From contig NZ_NRRL01000015.1 of NCBI RefSeq assembly GCF_016583645.1, positions 1 to 64,000 of the forward strand: DNA of 64,000 nt, in the 5' to 3' direction. Below are positions 45,106 through 57,115 of the stretch, piece by piece. The notes beneath the pieces were generated by a model that worked only from the letters and a program-made list of their open reading frames with translations, was not told the DNA's origin and did no database searches. Position 1 is the stretch's first letter, and each line of letters starts with the position of its first letter. A program made the translations under genes and the position numbers. Source of the DNA: Rhodovibrio sodomensis (GTDB lineage: Bacteria; Pseudomonadota; Alphaproteobacteria; Kiloniellales; Rhodovibrionaceae).

Positions 45106-45702
45106 TTACGGCGTCAGCCAGCTCGCCGTGTACGCGCCGTCGCCGAGCTGAAAGAGCGCCCGCCGGTGGCCCTGGCCGGCGAGGTAGAGCCATTCGATCT
45201 CCCGAACGTGCGCGCGCACCACGCGGAAGGTCTCGAAGCCGACGTCGGGGTCCTCGGGCGCCGGCTCGGCGTAGCCGTCGGGGGCGGCGACCGGGGTGCC
45301 GGGGGCGGGATCGATGCGGTAGCAGACGCGGCTGAACGCGCGGGTCTTGTCCCAGGCCGCGCGGGCCACCGCGTCCTCGCCATGAACCTGGGCGCGGGCG
45401 CGCACGCGCAGCTGCAGCTTGGCCGCGCGGTCGTAGAAGTGCAGCGCAAGGCGCGGCTCCGCCTCGATCTCCGCCACCTTGGGCGACCGGCGGTCGGTGT
45501 GGAACTGCAGCCAGGCCGCCGCGCGGTCGCTGGCGCGCAGCACCACGGTGCGCACCCGCGGATCGCCGCCGCGGCCGATCGTGGCGACGGCGGGCAGGTG
45601 GAACGGGGCCTTGGCGTTGGTCACGCCGTCGTCAAGCAGCCGCCAGGCTTCGGCGTAGGCGGCGTCGAGGTCGTTGTAGAAGGCGGGTGTCTCGTCGGTC
45701 AT
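45106..45702 (-). CDS. Pyridoxamine 5'-phosphate oxidase family FMN-binding protein
   Basis: 198 residues with a split-barrel flavin fold: PAVATIGRGGDPRVRTVVLRAS, WLQFHTDRRSPKVAEIEAEPRLALHFYDRAAKLQLRVRARAQV. It resembles the Alr4036/COG5135 branch rather than biosynthetic PdxH, lacking the PdxH C-terminal RLxxR...LAP signature. Likely binds FMN; reaction unknown. Starts 10 bases after the stop of the GPH transporter gene, so the two form an operon. Confidence 0.8.
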   Translation of the reverse strand: MTDETPAFYNDLDAAYAEAWRLLDDGVTNAKAPFHLPAVATIGRGGDPRVRTVVLRASDRAAAWLQFHTDRRSPKVAEIEAEPRLALHFYDRAAKLQLRVRARAQVHGEDAVARAAWDKTRAFSRVCYRIDPAPGTPVAAPDGYAEPAPEDPDVGFETFRVVRAHVREIEWLYLAGQGHRRALFQLGDGAYTASWLTP

Positions 45703-45712
45703 GGCCGCGAGG

Positions 45713-47131
45713 CTAATGCGCGCCCGCGGCTTGGGAAAGCGGCGCGCGGTCGCCCGGACGCGTCTCGTCCGGGCCGCCGTCGGCCAGCCGGCGCTTGATC
45801 CGCTCCTGCTCCGCGGCGTCGATCGGGTAGCCGCGCAGCAGCCAGATCGACAGCAGCTTGATCGCGCACGGCAACAGCGCGTAGAGCGCGGCGAGCGCGA
45901 ACAGCGCGCCGGCGGACTGGCGCGCCGCCTCCGCGTCGAATCCGGCGAGCGCCAGCGCCGGAAAGGCGATGCCGACCGCGAGCGCGAGCGGCACCTTGGT
46001 CGCCACGCCCCAGGCGGCGAAGAACAGCCCGGACCGCCGGCGGCCGGAGCGCAGCGTGTCCAGGTCGATCACGTCCGCCTGCATCGACGGCGGCAGCGCC
46101 AGCTCCCCGCCCAGCGGCAGGCCGGTCAGCACGCACACCAGCAGGAACCACCAGATGTCGCCGGGGCCCAGCAGCACGGCGATCCAGAAGGTGGCGGCCG
46201 CCATCCCCATCGCCGCCATCCAGACCCGGTGCTTGCCGAACCGCCGCGACAGCCGCAGCCAGATCGGCACGCCCGCGACCGCGCACAGGAAGTAGACGCC
46301 CAACAGCGGCCAGGCCCACGCCGCCGCCTGCAGGACGTGCTCGACGTACAGCAGGAACAGGGTCGCCGGCAGGCCGTAGGCGATCCCGTTCAGGAAATAC
46401 GCCACGATCAGCTTGCGGAACGGCCGGTTGCCGGTGATCACCGACCAGGAAAAGCGATGGCTGCTGCCCGCGACCCGGGCCCGGGCGTCGTCCGGCAGGG
46501 CGAAGACGCAGGCGATCACGCCGATCGGCAGCAGGATCGTCAGGCCCCACGCGAAGCCCGCCATGATCGTCGTGCGCTCCAGCGACAGCAGCGCCGGCCC
46601 GGCCATCGCGCCCACCGTGCCGACGACGATCGCGACCTCGCGCGCGGCGGCGACCCGGCTGCGCTCGTGGTAGTCGTCGGTCATCTCCGCGGCCCAGGCG
46701 TTGTAGGGCAGCATGATCATGGTGCCGCCGGTGTAGAGCAGCACCGTCCAGAGCAGCAGATGCGGCCAGCCGACCAGGCCGTCGGCGACGAACGCGCGCG
46801 GGGTGAACAGGAACCAGACCGACAGCACGGCGAGCGGCAGGCCCGCCAGCATCCACGGCTTGCGTCGGCCGAGCCGTCCGGGCGTCCGGTCCGACAGCAC
46901 GCCGATCAGGGGATCGGTGACCACGTCCCACAGCCGCGCCAGCAGCAGCACCGCGCCCACGGCCGTCAGGCCGACGCCCAGGTCCTCGGCGTAGTAGGTC
47001 GGCAGGGTGACGTAGAGCGGCAGCAGCAGCGCCGCGAGCGGTATTCCGGGCAGGGCGTAGGCGCTCAGCTGCCACCAGGCGAACGTGCGCCCGCTGGCCG
47101 GGGGGATCTCGGGAGCGGCGGCGTCGGTCAT
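45713..47131 (-). CDS. MFS transporter, glycoside-pentoside-hexuronide:cation symporter type
   Basis: 472 residues with twelve predicted helices. The signature LARLWDVVTDPLIGVLSDRTPGRLGRRKPWMLAG in the first cytoplasmic loop defines the GPH/MFS_2 family, and a second MFS-like loop is LRLSRRFGKHRVWMAAMG. Usually couples sugar or related substrate uptake to Na+ or H+. ATG 47131 (MTDAAAPEIPPASGR) is preferred over an upstream start. Upstream partner of the flavin-binding protein gene. Confidence 0.9.
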   Translation of the reverse strand: MTDAAAPEIPPASGRTFAWWQLSAYALPGIPLAALLLPLYVTLPTYYAEDLGVGLTAVGAVLLLARLWDVVTDPLIGVLSDRTPGRLGRRKPWMLAGLPLAVLSVWFLFTPRAFVADGLVGWPHLLLWTVLLYTGGTMIMLPYNAWAAEMTDDYHERSRVAAAREVAIVVGTVGAMAGPALLSLERTTIMAGFAWGLTILLPIGVIACVFALPDDARARVAGSSHRFSWSVITGNRPFRKLIVAYFLNGIAYGLPATLFLLYVEHVLQAAAWAWPLLGVYFLCAVAGVPIWLRLSRRFGKHRVWMAAMGMAAATFWIAVLLGPGDIWWFLLVCVLTGLPLGGELALPPSMQADVIDLDTLRSGRRRSGLFFAAWGVATKVPLALAVGIAFPALALAGFDAEAARQSAGALFALAALYALLPCAIKLLSIWLLRGYPIDAAEQERIKRRLADGGPDETRPGDRAPLSQAAGAH

Positions 47132-47207
47132 ACGGGGTCTCGGCGCGCCTGGGTCGGGAGGTGGCATGGGCCGGAGGCCGGGATGGCCCCCGCGGGGCAG
47201 CGGCGGG

Positions 47208-47324
47208 TTAGAGCAAAATCGATGAGGGTCGGGTCGACCTTGATCGTGAATTTTGCTCTAACTGCTTGAAGAGAGAGCAAGATTCAGCTGAAAGGTGACG
47301 TCACCTTCCAGCATCTTGCTCTAG
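47208..47324. repeat. Family A double-hairpin repeat (inverted, full)
   Basis: TTAGAGCAAAATCGATGAGGG...TGATCGTGAATTTTGCTCTAA, linker ctgcttgaagag, then AGAGCAAGATTCAGCTGAAAGG...CCTTCCAGCATCTTGCTCTAG. Reverse module order to copies 1-3. The right edge supplies the TAG stop of the DUF6134-like gene (complement of 47321-47323). Confidence 0.88.
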
Positions 47325-48049
47325 CTCTGGCTCGCGGTCGGCGGCTGGGTCGGCAGGTAGCCGGTGTGCTTCGTCAGGTGGTAGGTCACACGCTCCCCGC
47401 GGGCGTCGAACGCAAGGCCGACCCAGCGGTTCATGTCGCGATACCAGATGTGGGTGTCGATGCCACCGTGAATGACGTAGCGCTGCGCCTGTACCGGCCC
47501 GTCGGCGGTCTGCACGGTGTCCTGGCCGCGCGCCTCGACGGTGATCTCCTCGACCGTCCCGGTCTGAGTGTTGAGCAGCTTGTCCGCTTCAATCGTGGCC
47601 GCGATCCAGTAGGTCGAGGGCAGGATCGTGCCGGCGACCGTCTTGCTGCCGTCCTTGGTCCGGACCTTTAGGCTGCCGTCGTCCAGCCGCCTGGCGTCGA
47701 CCCGGTACTCGGTGCCGTCGTCGTTGGTCCGCGTCTTCATCGCCACGATCCGCCCGTTGTCCCAGGTGGTGGTGTTTTCGTGGGTGTAGCGGAAGAACGT
47801 GATCGGGCCGATGCCGACCGACAGCTCGATGTCGACCTTGACGGTCAGGCGGTCGCCCTGCCGGCGGAAGGTCAGCTGGTGGGTGCCGATCTTGTCGCCG
47901 CCGCGCTTGACGTCGAAGCGCAGCCGACCGGTTTGCTCGGCCTGGTCAACCGTGACCGGCGCGAAGCTGGCCGGGGCGGCGCTGCCGCCGGCGGGCGCCA
48001 GCAGGGCGCCGGCGAACAGGCCGGCGGTCAGGGTACGGGCGAGGCGCAT
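47321..48049 (-). CDS. Exported DUF6134-like protein
   Basis: 242 residues. Signal peptide MRLARTLTAGLFAGALLAPAGGSAA, then a beta-rich domain: RFDVKRGGDKIGTHQLTFRRQGDRLTVKVDIELSVGIGPITFFRYTHENTTTWDNGRIV ... HIWYRDMNRWVGLAFDARGERVTYHL. The pattern is that of a periplasmic family common in alphaproteobacteria with no known role. Start ATG 48049 has GAGAGGG upstream. Stop within the repeat. Confidence 0.78.
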   Translation of the reverse strand: MRLARTLTAGLFAGALLAPAGGSAAPASFAPVTVDQAEQTGRLRFDVKRGGDKIGTHQLTFRRQGDRLTVKVDIELSVGIGPITFFRYTHENTTTWDNGRIVAMKTRTNDDGTEYRVDARRLDDGSLKVRTKDGSKTVAGTILPSTYWIAATIEADKLLNTQTGTVEEITVEARGQDTVQTADGPVQAQRYVIHGGIDTHIWYRDMNRWVGLAFDARGERVTYHLTKHTGYLPTQPPTASQS

Positions 48050-48321
48050 GGTACACCCTCTCGGGCTGATGGATGTAGGAGACCCACGGGCGGCCGTCCC
48101 GCGATATCGGGATGCCGCCAGTGCCTGTCCATACGCACGCGCACGCTCATTGGATGTCGAAAAGATGGCAGCCGGCGGTTCGGGGGATCCCGGTGCACGG
48201 GCGCTCACGTACCCGCCAGAGAGCTTTCGAGATGGCCATCCGTCGACCGGCTCAGGATGGGCTCCGAGAGCGAAACGCTTGGAGCCCCAAACCGGCTTAA
48301 TCGGTTGTGCGCTAGCCAGGA

Positions 48322-50454
48322 TCAGTTGCCGAGCAGGTTCTTGAGCGCGTCCTTGGCCTTGTCCTCGACCGAGCCGCTGCCTGAGGCGCCGCCGTCGGCG
48401 GCGCCGGTTCCGTCGCTGCTGCCCGAGCCGCCATTACCGCCGCCGGAGCTGCCGCCGCCGGTCAAGCTTTCCAGTATCTTGCGCGGGTCGGCGCCGCCCT
48501 CGACGCCTTGCTTCACCTTGTCGAACGTCTGCTTAAGCTTCTGGGGATCCTGCACGGCGTCCTGGATCACGCTCTTCAGGTCCGGGCGGTAGCTGAGGTT
48601 GTGCCAGGGGCCCTCGACGATCACCGGCACGGCGATCCCCTCTTCCTGGACCTCGCCGCCCTGGCCCTCGGTCGTCGCCACGGCCTTGGGCGTCAGGCGG
48701 TAGTCCACCGTCCGCGCGCCGATGTCGACCTGGCCCTCGCCGCGCACCCGCAGCAGCGGGTTGAGCAGCAGCAGGTCATCGTTCCGCAGCACGCCGTCGG
48801 TGATGTTGAAGCTGGCGGACAGTTCGGCGAAGTCGGTCTTCTGCGTCTCGCCGGCGTTTTGGAAGGCCGACTTCACGTTGCGCACCATCTGGGCGAGGTT
48901 GATCCCGGTGATCGCGCCGTCCTGGAAGTCGACCGCGCCGGTGCCGTTCAGGTTTTCGACCAGCGCCTTCTGCGACTTGCCGGTGGCCTGCACGTCGATC
49001 TGGAAGGCGCCGGTGCCCGCCAGCCGCTCGAAGCCGGCGACGTCGGTCAGGAACGGCTGGGCGTTCAAGCTTATAAGCTGGAATTGCAGCGCGAGCGACG
49101 GCGTGTCCTGCCGGGCGTTGACCACCACGCGGCCGGTGCCGTTGCCCTGATACAGGTTGAGCTCGCTCAGATCGGCCTGCAGGCGGCCGTCCTGCAACTG
49201 CATCTGCATCGCCGTTCGGCCAACCGTGACCTCACGTGCCTGGATGCCCTCGACCGACAGGTCGAAGTCGACGTTGAGCGTGTGCAGGGCCGACAGGTCG
49301 ATCGGATCGTCGTTCCACTGCGTCGGGCCGCCGTCGGCGCCACCGCTGCCGCTGCCCGATCCGTCGCCGCCGCCGGCGGCCTGCGCGTCCTCGGTCGGGG
49401 CCGGCAGATAGGGGGTCAGGTTCATCTGCGCCAGCGCCAGCTTGCCCGACAGGCGCGGCTTGCTGCCGGTCAGGTCGACGGCGAACCGGCCCTCGCCGGT
49501 GATCTCGTCGAACACGATCCGGTTCGCCGAAAAGCCGTAGGTCTGACCGCGGGCGTCGACCGTGCCGGCGAGCTGGAAGGTTTCCAGCGTGCCCTCGGGC
49601 GCCTCGATCGGACCGGCGCCGACCCAGGCGGCGAGCCGCTTGATCGACGGCACCTCGAGGTCAAGCTCGCCCTGGATCCGGCGCGGCTGGGCGTTCACCA
49701 GGTCGCCGTCGAAGCTCAGGTCGACCGGGTCGGAGGCCACGGTCGCGACGATGTCCGTCTGTTCGCCCGCCATCAGCAGGCGCGGCGTGGCGACCTTAAG
49801 GTCCAGGTTGATCGTCTCGCCGTTCCAGGTCAGCGCGCCGTCCGCCGTCATCGGGGCGTCCAGCGAGGCCAGGTTGACGGTCATGTTGACGCCGGTGATC
49901 TTGGTCGTCTGACCGCTCTGGGCGTCGCGGTAGGTGACCGTCCCGTCGACCAGGCGCACGTCGTTCAGGCTGATGTCCTGCAGCGGGCCGGTCCCGGTTC
50001 CGCCGCCGGCGCCGCCGCCAGCGGTGTCGCCGGCCGGCTGACCGCCTGCCTGGCCGCCGCCCTGCATGCCGGCGAACTGCCAGTTGCCCTGCCCCTGGGC
50101 GTTCTTGGCCAGGTGGATCACCGGCTGCCGCAGCACGAAGCTCTCGACCTGCAGCTCGCCGGACAGCAGGGCGAACGGGTTCACGCGCACCTGCATCCGC
50201 TCGAACTGCGCCATCTGCGGGGTCTCGGCCCAGTCGGCGTTAGCGAAGCGCACCTGGTTCGCGGTCAGCTGGGTGCGCGGCAGGATCGACAGCGACAGGT
50301 CGCCCGCGATCGTCAGCGACCGGCCGGTGGCCGATTCCACCTGCCGGGCGATCTGCTGCTTGTAGGTCTCCACCGGGATCAGGAACGGCGCGATCAACAC
50401 GATCGCGACCAACAACACCACGATGGCGGCGACGATCAGCAAGAGCTTCTTCAT
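48322..50454 (-). CDS. asmA: AsmA family protein
   Basis: 710 residues. N-terminal TM helix (KKLLLIVAAIVVLLVAIVLIAPFLIPVETYKQQIARQVESATGRSLTI) followed by the AsmA repeat beta-domain and the AsmA_2 region (FQFKSLN-type LQFQLISLNAQPFLTDVAGFERLAGTGAFQIDVQATGKS). The tail has a Gly/Ser-rich low-complexity stretch (about 660-695) and ends DALKNLLGN. AsmA-like proteins are thought to bridge the periplasm and carry lipid to the outer membrane. Single gene. Confidence 0.92.
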   Translation of the reverse strand: MKKLLLIVAAIVVLLVAIVLIAPFLIPVETYKQQIARQVESATGRSLTIAGDLSLSILPRTQLTANQVRFANADWAETPQMAQFERMQVRVNPFALLSGELQVESFVLRQPVIHLAKNAQGQGNWQFAGMQGGGQAGGQPAGDTAGGGAGGGTGTGPLQDISLNDVRLVDGTVTYRDAQSGQTTKITGVNMTVNLASLDAPMTADGALTWNGETINLDLKVATPRLLMAGEQTDIVATVASDPVDLSFDGDLVNAQPRRIQGELDLEVPSIKRLAAWVGAGPIEAPEGTLETFQLAGTVDARGQTYGFSANRIVFDEITGEGRFAVDLTGSKPRLSGKLALAQMNLTPYLPAPTEDAQAAGGGDGSGSGSGGADGGPTQWNDDPIDLSALHTLNVDFDLSVEGIQAREVTVGRTAMQMQLQDGRLQADLSELNLYQGNGTGRVVVNARQDTPSLALQFQLISLNAQPFLTDVAGFERLAGTGAFQIDVQATGKSQKALVENLNGTGAVDFQDGAITGINLAQMVRNVKSAFQNAGETQKTDFAELSASFNITDGVLRNDDLLLLNPLLRVRGEGQVDIGARTVDYRLTPKAVATTEGQGGEVQEEGIAVPVIVEGPWHNLSYRPDLKSVIQDAVQDPQKLKQTFDKVKQGVEGGADPRKILESLTGGGSSGGGNGGSGSSDGTGAADGGASGSGSVEDKAKDALKNLLGN

Positions 50455-50720
50455 AACCGGGTCGGTCCTTGGCGGCCTGGGTCGGCGGCGGGCGGCACGT
50501 CTGAGACGCGGCGGCCATCCGGGCGGAACGGGAATTTTAACATAGGCAACGCTGGTTCGCCCCGACGGTCAAGCGGCAAAGTGGTGGCGCGACGCTCGCA
50601 GCGCTGGCCGGTCCGGGCGCGGGGTTGTGCTCCGGGCGCGGGGTTGCAGGGCGACCGGCGCAAGGCTCACCTGGGGGGTGGACGACGCAGACCCCACAAT
50701 CGCGAACGAGGAGACCCCGA

Positions 50721-51545
50721 ATGCGCCGTCGATCCCGTCCCCAGCCGCTGGCGGCCGCCGCGGGCGGTCTGGCCGTCCTGCTGCTGACCGCCGCGGGCAG
50801 CGCGCACGCGGCGGAGGTGCGCTTCCTCGGCCACAGCGCGCTCGAGATCCGCGCGCAGGAGCGCACCATCCTGGTCGACCCCTACCTGAGCGACAATCCG
50901 GTCGCCCCGGCCGCGGCGAAGCAGCCGGGCGCGTTCGAGGGCCTCGACCTGATCCTGCTGACCCACGGCCACGCCGACCATCTGGGCGACACCGCGGCCC
51001 TGGTGCGGCGCACCGACGCCCAAGTGGCGCTGAACGCCGACCTCGGGCGGACGCTGGCCGCGCTCGGAATCGTGCCGGCGGACCGGCAGGTGCGCTTCAA
51101 CTTCGGCGGCACGGTGAGGCCGCTGGGCGAGCGGATCCGGATCACCATGGTGCAGGCGGTGCACAGCTCGAGCGTGACGGTCCCGGGCGGCGACGGCGCT
51201 CCGGCGAAAGTGCGCGGCGGCGGTGCGGCCGTCGGCTACATCATCGAGACCGCCGACGGGTCCAGCCTGTACCACGCCGGCGACACGTCGGTGTTCCGGG
51301 GCATGTCCTACGTCACCGAGTACTACGAGCCGGAGCTCGCCTTCATCCCCGCCGGCGGGCGCGAGACGATGGGCCCGGACCAGGCCGCGCACGCGCTGAT
51401 GAACTACCTGAACGTCCGCCGCGCGGTGCCGATGCACTACCGCGTCACCGGCCAGCGCGACGTCCCCGGCCGGATCCGCGACCGGCTGGGCGACTACCCG
51501 GTCGAGGTGCTGACGGTCGAGCCTGGCGAGACGGTGGATTTCTAG
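50721..51545 (+). CDS. Exported metal-dependent hydrolase, UPF0173-like metallo-beta-lactamase fold
   Basis: 274 residues. The core VRFLGHSALEIRAQERTILVDPYL ... LLTHGHADHLGDT ... YHAGDTSVFRGM ... PMHYRVTG matches the UPF0173 family of metal-dependent hydrolases. Unlike the usual cytosolic form it carries a signal peptide (MRRRSRPQPLAAAAGGLAVLLLTAAGSAHA). An arginine cluster precedes the hydrophobic stretch, but no strict Tat motif is present. ATG 50721 has GAGGAGA upstream. Divergent from asmA. Confidence 0.88.
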   Translation: MRRRSRPQPLAAAAGGLAVLLLTAAGSAHAAEVRFLGHSALEIRAQERTILVDPYLSDNPVAPAAAKQPGAFEGLDLILLTHGHADHLGDTAALVRRTDAQVALNADLGRTLAALGIVPADRQVRFNFGGTVRPLGERIRITMVQAVHSSSVTVPGGDGAPAKVRGGGAAVGYIIETADGSSLYHAGDTSVFRGMSYVTEYYEPELAFIPAGGRETMGPDQAAHALMNYLNVRRAVPMHYRVTGQRDVPGRIRDRLGDYPVEVLTVEPGETVDF

Positions 51546-51567
51546 CGCCGCCTCTCACCAACCCAAC

Positions 51568-51675
51568 TGATCCCCCTTGTCCACTGGGAGGAGGGGCTAG
51601 GGGAGCAGGGTGCCCGCGGCGCAGGCCGTGCTTACCTCCTCTCCCCGGCCCTCTCCTCCCAGTGGAGGAGCGGGC
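51568..51675. repeat. Family B doublet repeat (locus 6)
   Basis: ccccttgtccactgggaggaggggctaggggagcaggg (about 51570) mirrored by acctcctctccccggccctctcctcccagtggaggagcggg (about 51634-51674). Lies between the convergent hydrolase and gyrB genes. Confidence 0.78.
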
Positions 51676-51704
51676 GAAAGACCGTCGGACGGGAAGGCGC
51701 CGCC

Positions 51705-54206
<2,502 letters not shown>

Positions 54207-54312
54207 CTATGTGGTGATTGCCTTGGGGGATGTCGCCGTCCAGCCGGCCGGCGGTCCGGGGGCCGGGACCGCCCGGCCGGACGCCCGCGTCGCGGCGCTG
54301 GGCCGGCCGCCG

Positions 54313-55572
54313 TCAGGTCGCCGGCGTGACCGGCTTGATCCGGGCGGCCTGCACCTCGAAGAACTGCGCGCGGCCCTGGAGGCCGGCGAACAGCTCCGGA
54401 TCGGTGCCGGTCAGCCACGGCTGGGCGCCCAGCGCGACCAGCTCGTCGAACAGCGCCGCGCGCCGTTCGGCGTCCAGGTGGGCCGCCACCTCGTCGAGCA
54501 GCACGAGCGGCGCGAAGCCCCGTTCGGCGGTCAGCAGCCGGGCGTGCGCCAGCACGATCGAGATCAACAGCGCCTTCTGCTCGCCCGTCGAGCAGAGCTC
54601 GGCCGGCAGATCGCGGGCGACGTGCCGGGCCACCAAGTCGGCGCGGTGCGGGCCGTACGCCGCCCCGCCGGTGTCCGCGTCGCGGCCGCGCGCCTGCTGC
54701 AGCGCGGCCGTCATCTTCTCCTCCGCGTCGAGCGCGGAGAGTTCGTCGAACCAGGTCTCCAGGTCGCCCGCCAGCCCCAGGTCGGCCTTCGGGAACGGGC
54801 CGCCGCCGCTCGCGGACGCGCTGGCCAGCCGGTCGATCAGCTGGCGCCGGGCGGCGGCGATCGCCACGCCGCGCTCGGCCATCCGCTGCTCCAGCACCCC
54901 GAGCCAGGCGGGATCCGGCGCCCGGTCGCCGCGCAGCAGGCGGGCGCGCTCGCGCAGCGCATGCTCGTAGGCGTTGACCCGGCCGGCGTGCGCGGGATCG
55001 ATGCCGTAGACCAGCCGGTCGACGAACCGCCGGCGCCCGCCGGGGCTGTCCTGGAACAGCCGGTCCATCTGCGGGGTCAGCCAGGTCACCGCGACGATCT
55101 CGCCCAGCGCCTGCTGGCTGCCGGCGAAGTCGCCGTCGATCTTGACCGCCCGGCGTTCGCGGCCGTCGGCGGTCGGGTCGCGCCCGGTGCCGAGGTCGCG
55201 CGGCCCGTCCGGCGTGATCACCCGGGCGGCGACCGCCCAGGGCTGCTGCGCGGGAACCGGCGCGTCGGCTTGCGCGTCCGCCCCCTGGCCCCGACCCTGG
55301 GCGCCCGGATGGCGCTCCACCTCGCTCAGCCCGGCGCGGCGCAGGCCGCGGCCGGGGGCAAGGAACGACACCGCTTCCAGCAGATTGGTCTTGCCCGCGC
55401 CGTTGGGGCCGGTCAGGACCACCGGACGCCCGTCGCCGTGCAACTCGGCGTGTGCGTAGTTGCGGAACGCGGTCAGGTGCAGACGCCGGACGTACAGCCC
55501 CGGGGTCGGGGCCGGCGCGGCGACCCGGTCGCGGGTGTCCGCGTGGAGGGCGGCGTGTCCTGTGCGTTCCAT
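54313..55572 (-). CDS. recF: DNA replication and repair protein RecF
   Basis: About 419 residues. Loads RecA at gaps through RecO/RecR. LYVRRLHLTAFRNYAHAELHG leads to Walker A GPNGAGKTNLL, with the ABC-type signature ELCSTGEQKALL and Walker B LVLLDEVAAHLD. Start uncertain: ATG 55572 with AGGTG just upstream, or GTG 55617 overlapping the dnaN stop (GTGA), which adds 15 residues. Between dnaN and gyrB on the same strand. Confidence 0.93.
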   Translation of the reverse strand: MERTGHAALHADTRDRVAAPAPTPGLYVRRLHLTAFRNYAHAELHGDGRPVVLTGPNGAGKTNLLEAVSFLAPGRGLRRAGLSEVERHPGAQGRGQGADAQADAPVPAQQPWAVAARVITPDGPRDLGTGRDPTADGRERRAVKIDGDFAGSQQALGEIVAVTWLTPQMDRLFQDSPGGRRRFVDRLVYGIDPAHAGRVNAYEHALRERARLLRGDRAPDPAWLGVLEQRMAERGVAIAAARRQLIDRLASASASGGGPFPKADLGLAGDLETWFDELSALDAEEKMTAALQQARGRDADTGGAAYGPHRADLVARHVARDLPAELCSTGEQKALLISIVLAHARLLTAERGFAPLVLLDEVAAHLDAERRAALFDELVALGAQPWLTGTDPELFAGLQGRAQFFEVQAARIKPVTPAT

Positions 55573-55613
55573 CGACACCTGGGGCTGGCGCGGCGTGCGG
55601 CGGGCGGCGCGGC

Positions 55614-56747
55614 TCACACGCGCATCGGCATGAGCACGTAGAGCGCGCTGGTGTCGCCGGCGTCCTGCACGATCGTGGGCGAGGCGGAATCGGACAGGCT
55701 GAACTGCGCGCCGTCGCCCGACAGCCGTTCGGCGATGTCGAGCAGATAGCGCGAGTTGAAGCCGATCTCGATGTTTTCGCCCTGGTAGGAGATCTCCAGC
55801 TCCTCGGTCGCGCTGCCGTTCTCCGGGCTGGTCGCGGACAGCGTCAGGGTGTTGTCGGCGAGCGACAGCTTGACCGCGCGGCTCTTCTCCGTGGAGATCG
55901 TCGAGACGCGGTCGACCGCGGAGGCGAACGCCTTGCGGTCGACCTCCATCATCTTGTCGTTGCCCGACGGGATCACCCGCTCGTAGTCCGGGAAGGTGCC
56001 GTCGATCAGCTTCGAGGTCAGGACCGTGCTGTCGAAGGTGAAGCGCACCTTGGTCTCCGACAGCGCGATCTCGATGCCGCCGTCGGTCTCGTCGATCAGC
56101 TTGCGCAGCTCGTTGACCGTCTTGCGCGGCACGATCACCCCGGGCATGCCGTCGGCGCCATCGGGCAGCGGCATCTCGAAGCGCGCCAGGCGATGACCGT
56201 CGGTCGCCACGCCGCGCAGATGCTTGGTGCCGCCGTCCGAGTCGGCCTCGCCGCTGGTCGCGTGGACGTAGATGCCGTTCAGGTAGTAGCGCGTCTCCTC
56301 GGTCGAGATGGCGAAGCGGGTGCGGTCGATCAGCTCGCGCAGCTCCTTGCCCTGCAGGCTGAACGCCTGCGGCAGGTCGTTCGCCTGGGTCGCCGGGAAG
56401 TCCTCCTTGGGCAGGGTCGCCAGCTGGAAGGTCGAGCGCCCGCTCTTCAGGCGCATCTGGCCCTGGTCGCCCTGGACGTCCAACTCGACCTGCGCGCCGT
56501 CGGGCAGCTTGCGGACGATGTCGTACAGCGTGTGCGCCGGCGCGGTGGTGGCGCCGGCCTCCGCGACCTGGCAGCCGACCTCCTCCACGATCGTCAGGTC
56601 CATGTCGGTCGCGGTCAGCTTCGCGGCGCCCGAGCCGGCCTCGATCAGGACGTTGGAGAGGATCGGAATGGTGTTGCGCCGCTCGACCACGCTCTGGACG
56701 TGCCCCAGCGACTTCAACAGCGCGGCGCGCTCGATCGTAAGCTTCAT
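55614..56747 (-). CDS. dnaN: DNA polymerase III subunit beta (sliding clamp)
   Basis: 377 residues, the usual length. Forms the ring clamp of the replicase. N-terminal MKLTIERAALLKSLGHVQSVVERRNTIPILSNVLIEA, central VIPRKTVNELRKLI, C-terminal DTSALYVLMPMRV with the clamp-end LMPMR. ATG 56747 is chosen because the clamp fold begins there; an upstream 33-codon extension is not homologous. Confidence 0.97.
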   Translation of the reverse strand: MKLTIERAALLKSLGHVQSVVERRNTIPILSNVLIEAGSGAAKLTATDMDLTIVEEVGCQVAEAGATTAPAHTLYDIVRKLPDGAQVELDVQGDQGQMRLKSGRSTFQLATLPKEDFPATQANDLPQAFSLQGKELRELIDRTRFAISTEETRYYLNGIYVHATSGEADSDGGTKHLRGVATDGHRLARFEMPLPDGADGMPGVIVPRKTVNELRKLIDETDGGIEIALSETKVRFTFDSTVLTSKLIDGTFPDYERVIPSGNDKMMEVDRKAFASAVDRVSTISTEKSRAVKLSLADNTLTLSATSPENGSATEELEISYQGENIEIGFNSRYLLDIAERLSGDGAQFSLSDSASPTIVQDAGDTSALYVLMPMRV

Positions 56748-57115
56748 CTGATCCCCGTCTCGATCCTCTAAGAAAACTTGTTTTTCAATGACTTGCCGGG
56801 CGGCCTTCGGCCGCCGGCACGGGCCCGCGAATCGGCCGGCAACCATAGCACAGCCCGCGCGGTGCGCCTAATCATGATCGCGCCCGCGCGGGCGCGCGCG
56901 AGGCTCTCGATGGCGGCGGCACGCCATCATCCCCTCTCCCTCGAGGGGAGAGGGACCGGACGTGGCACCCTGCGCACGGGCATCGACGGGCCGTAGGGTG
57001 GGATAGATTTGCCGGGTGTGGGCGCGCGGCGGCCGTGGTTCCACCTCCCCTAACCGCTCCTCCCACGTGGAGGCGGGGGATTATCGGGGCGCGGTTGAGG
57101 CCGCTTAACCGTCCC
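56748..57115. repeat. dnaA-dnaN intergenic region with family B repeat (locus 7)
   Basis: 368 bases with no supported gene. Contains cccctctccctcgaggggagaggg (about 56933-56956) and a diverged mate acctcccctaaccgctcctcccacgtggaggcgggg (about 57043-57078). dnaN probably has its own promoter here, as the gap is long for simple co-transcription. Confidence 0.6.
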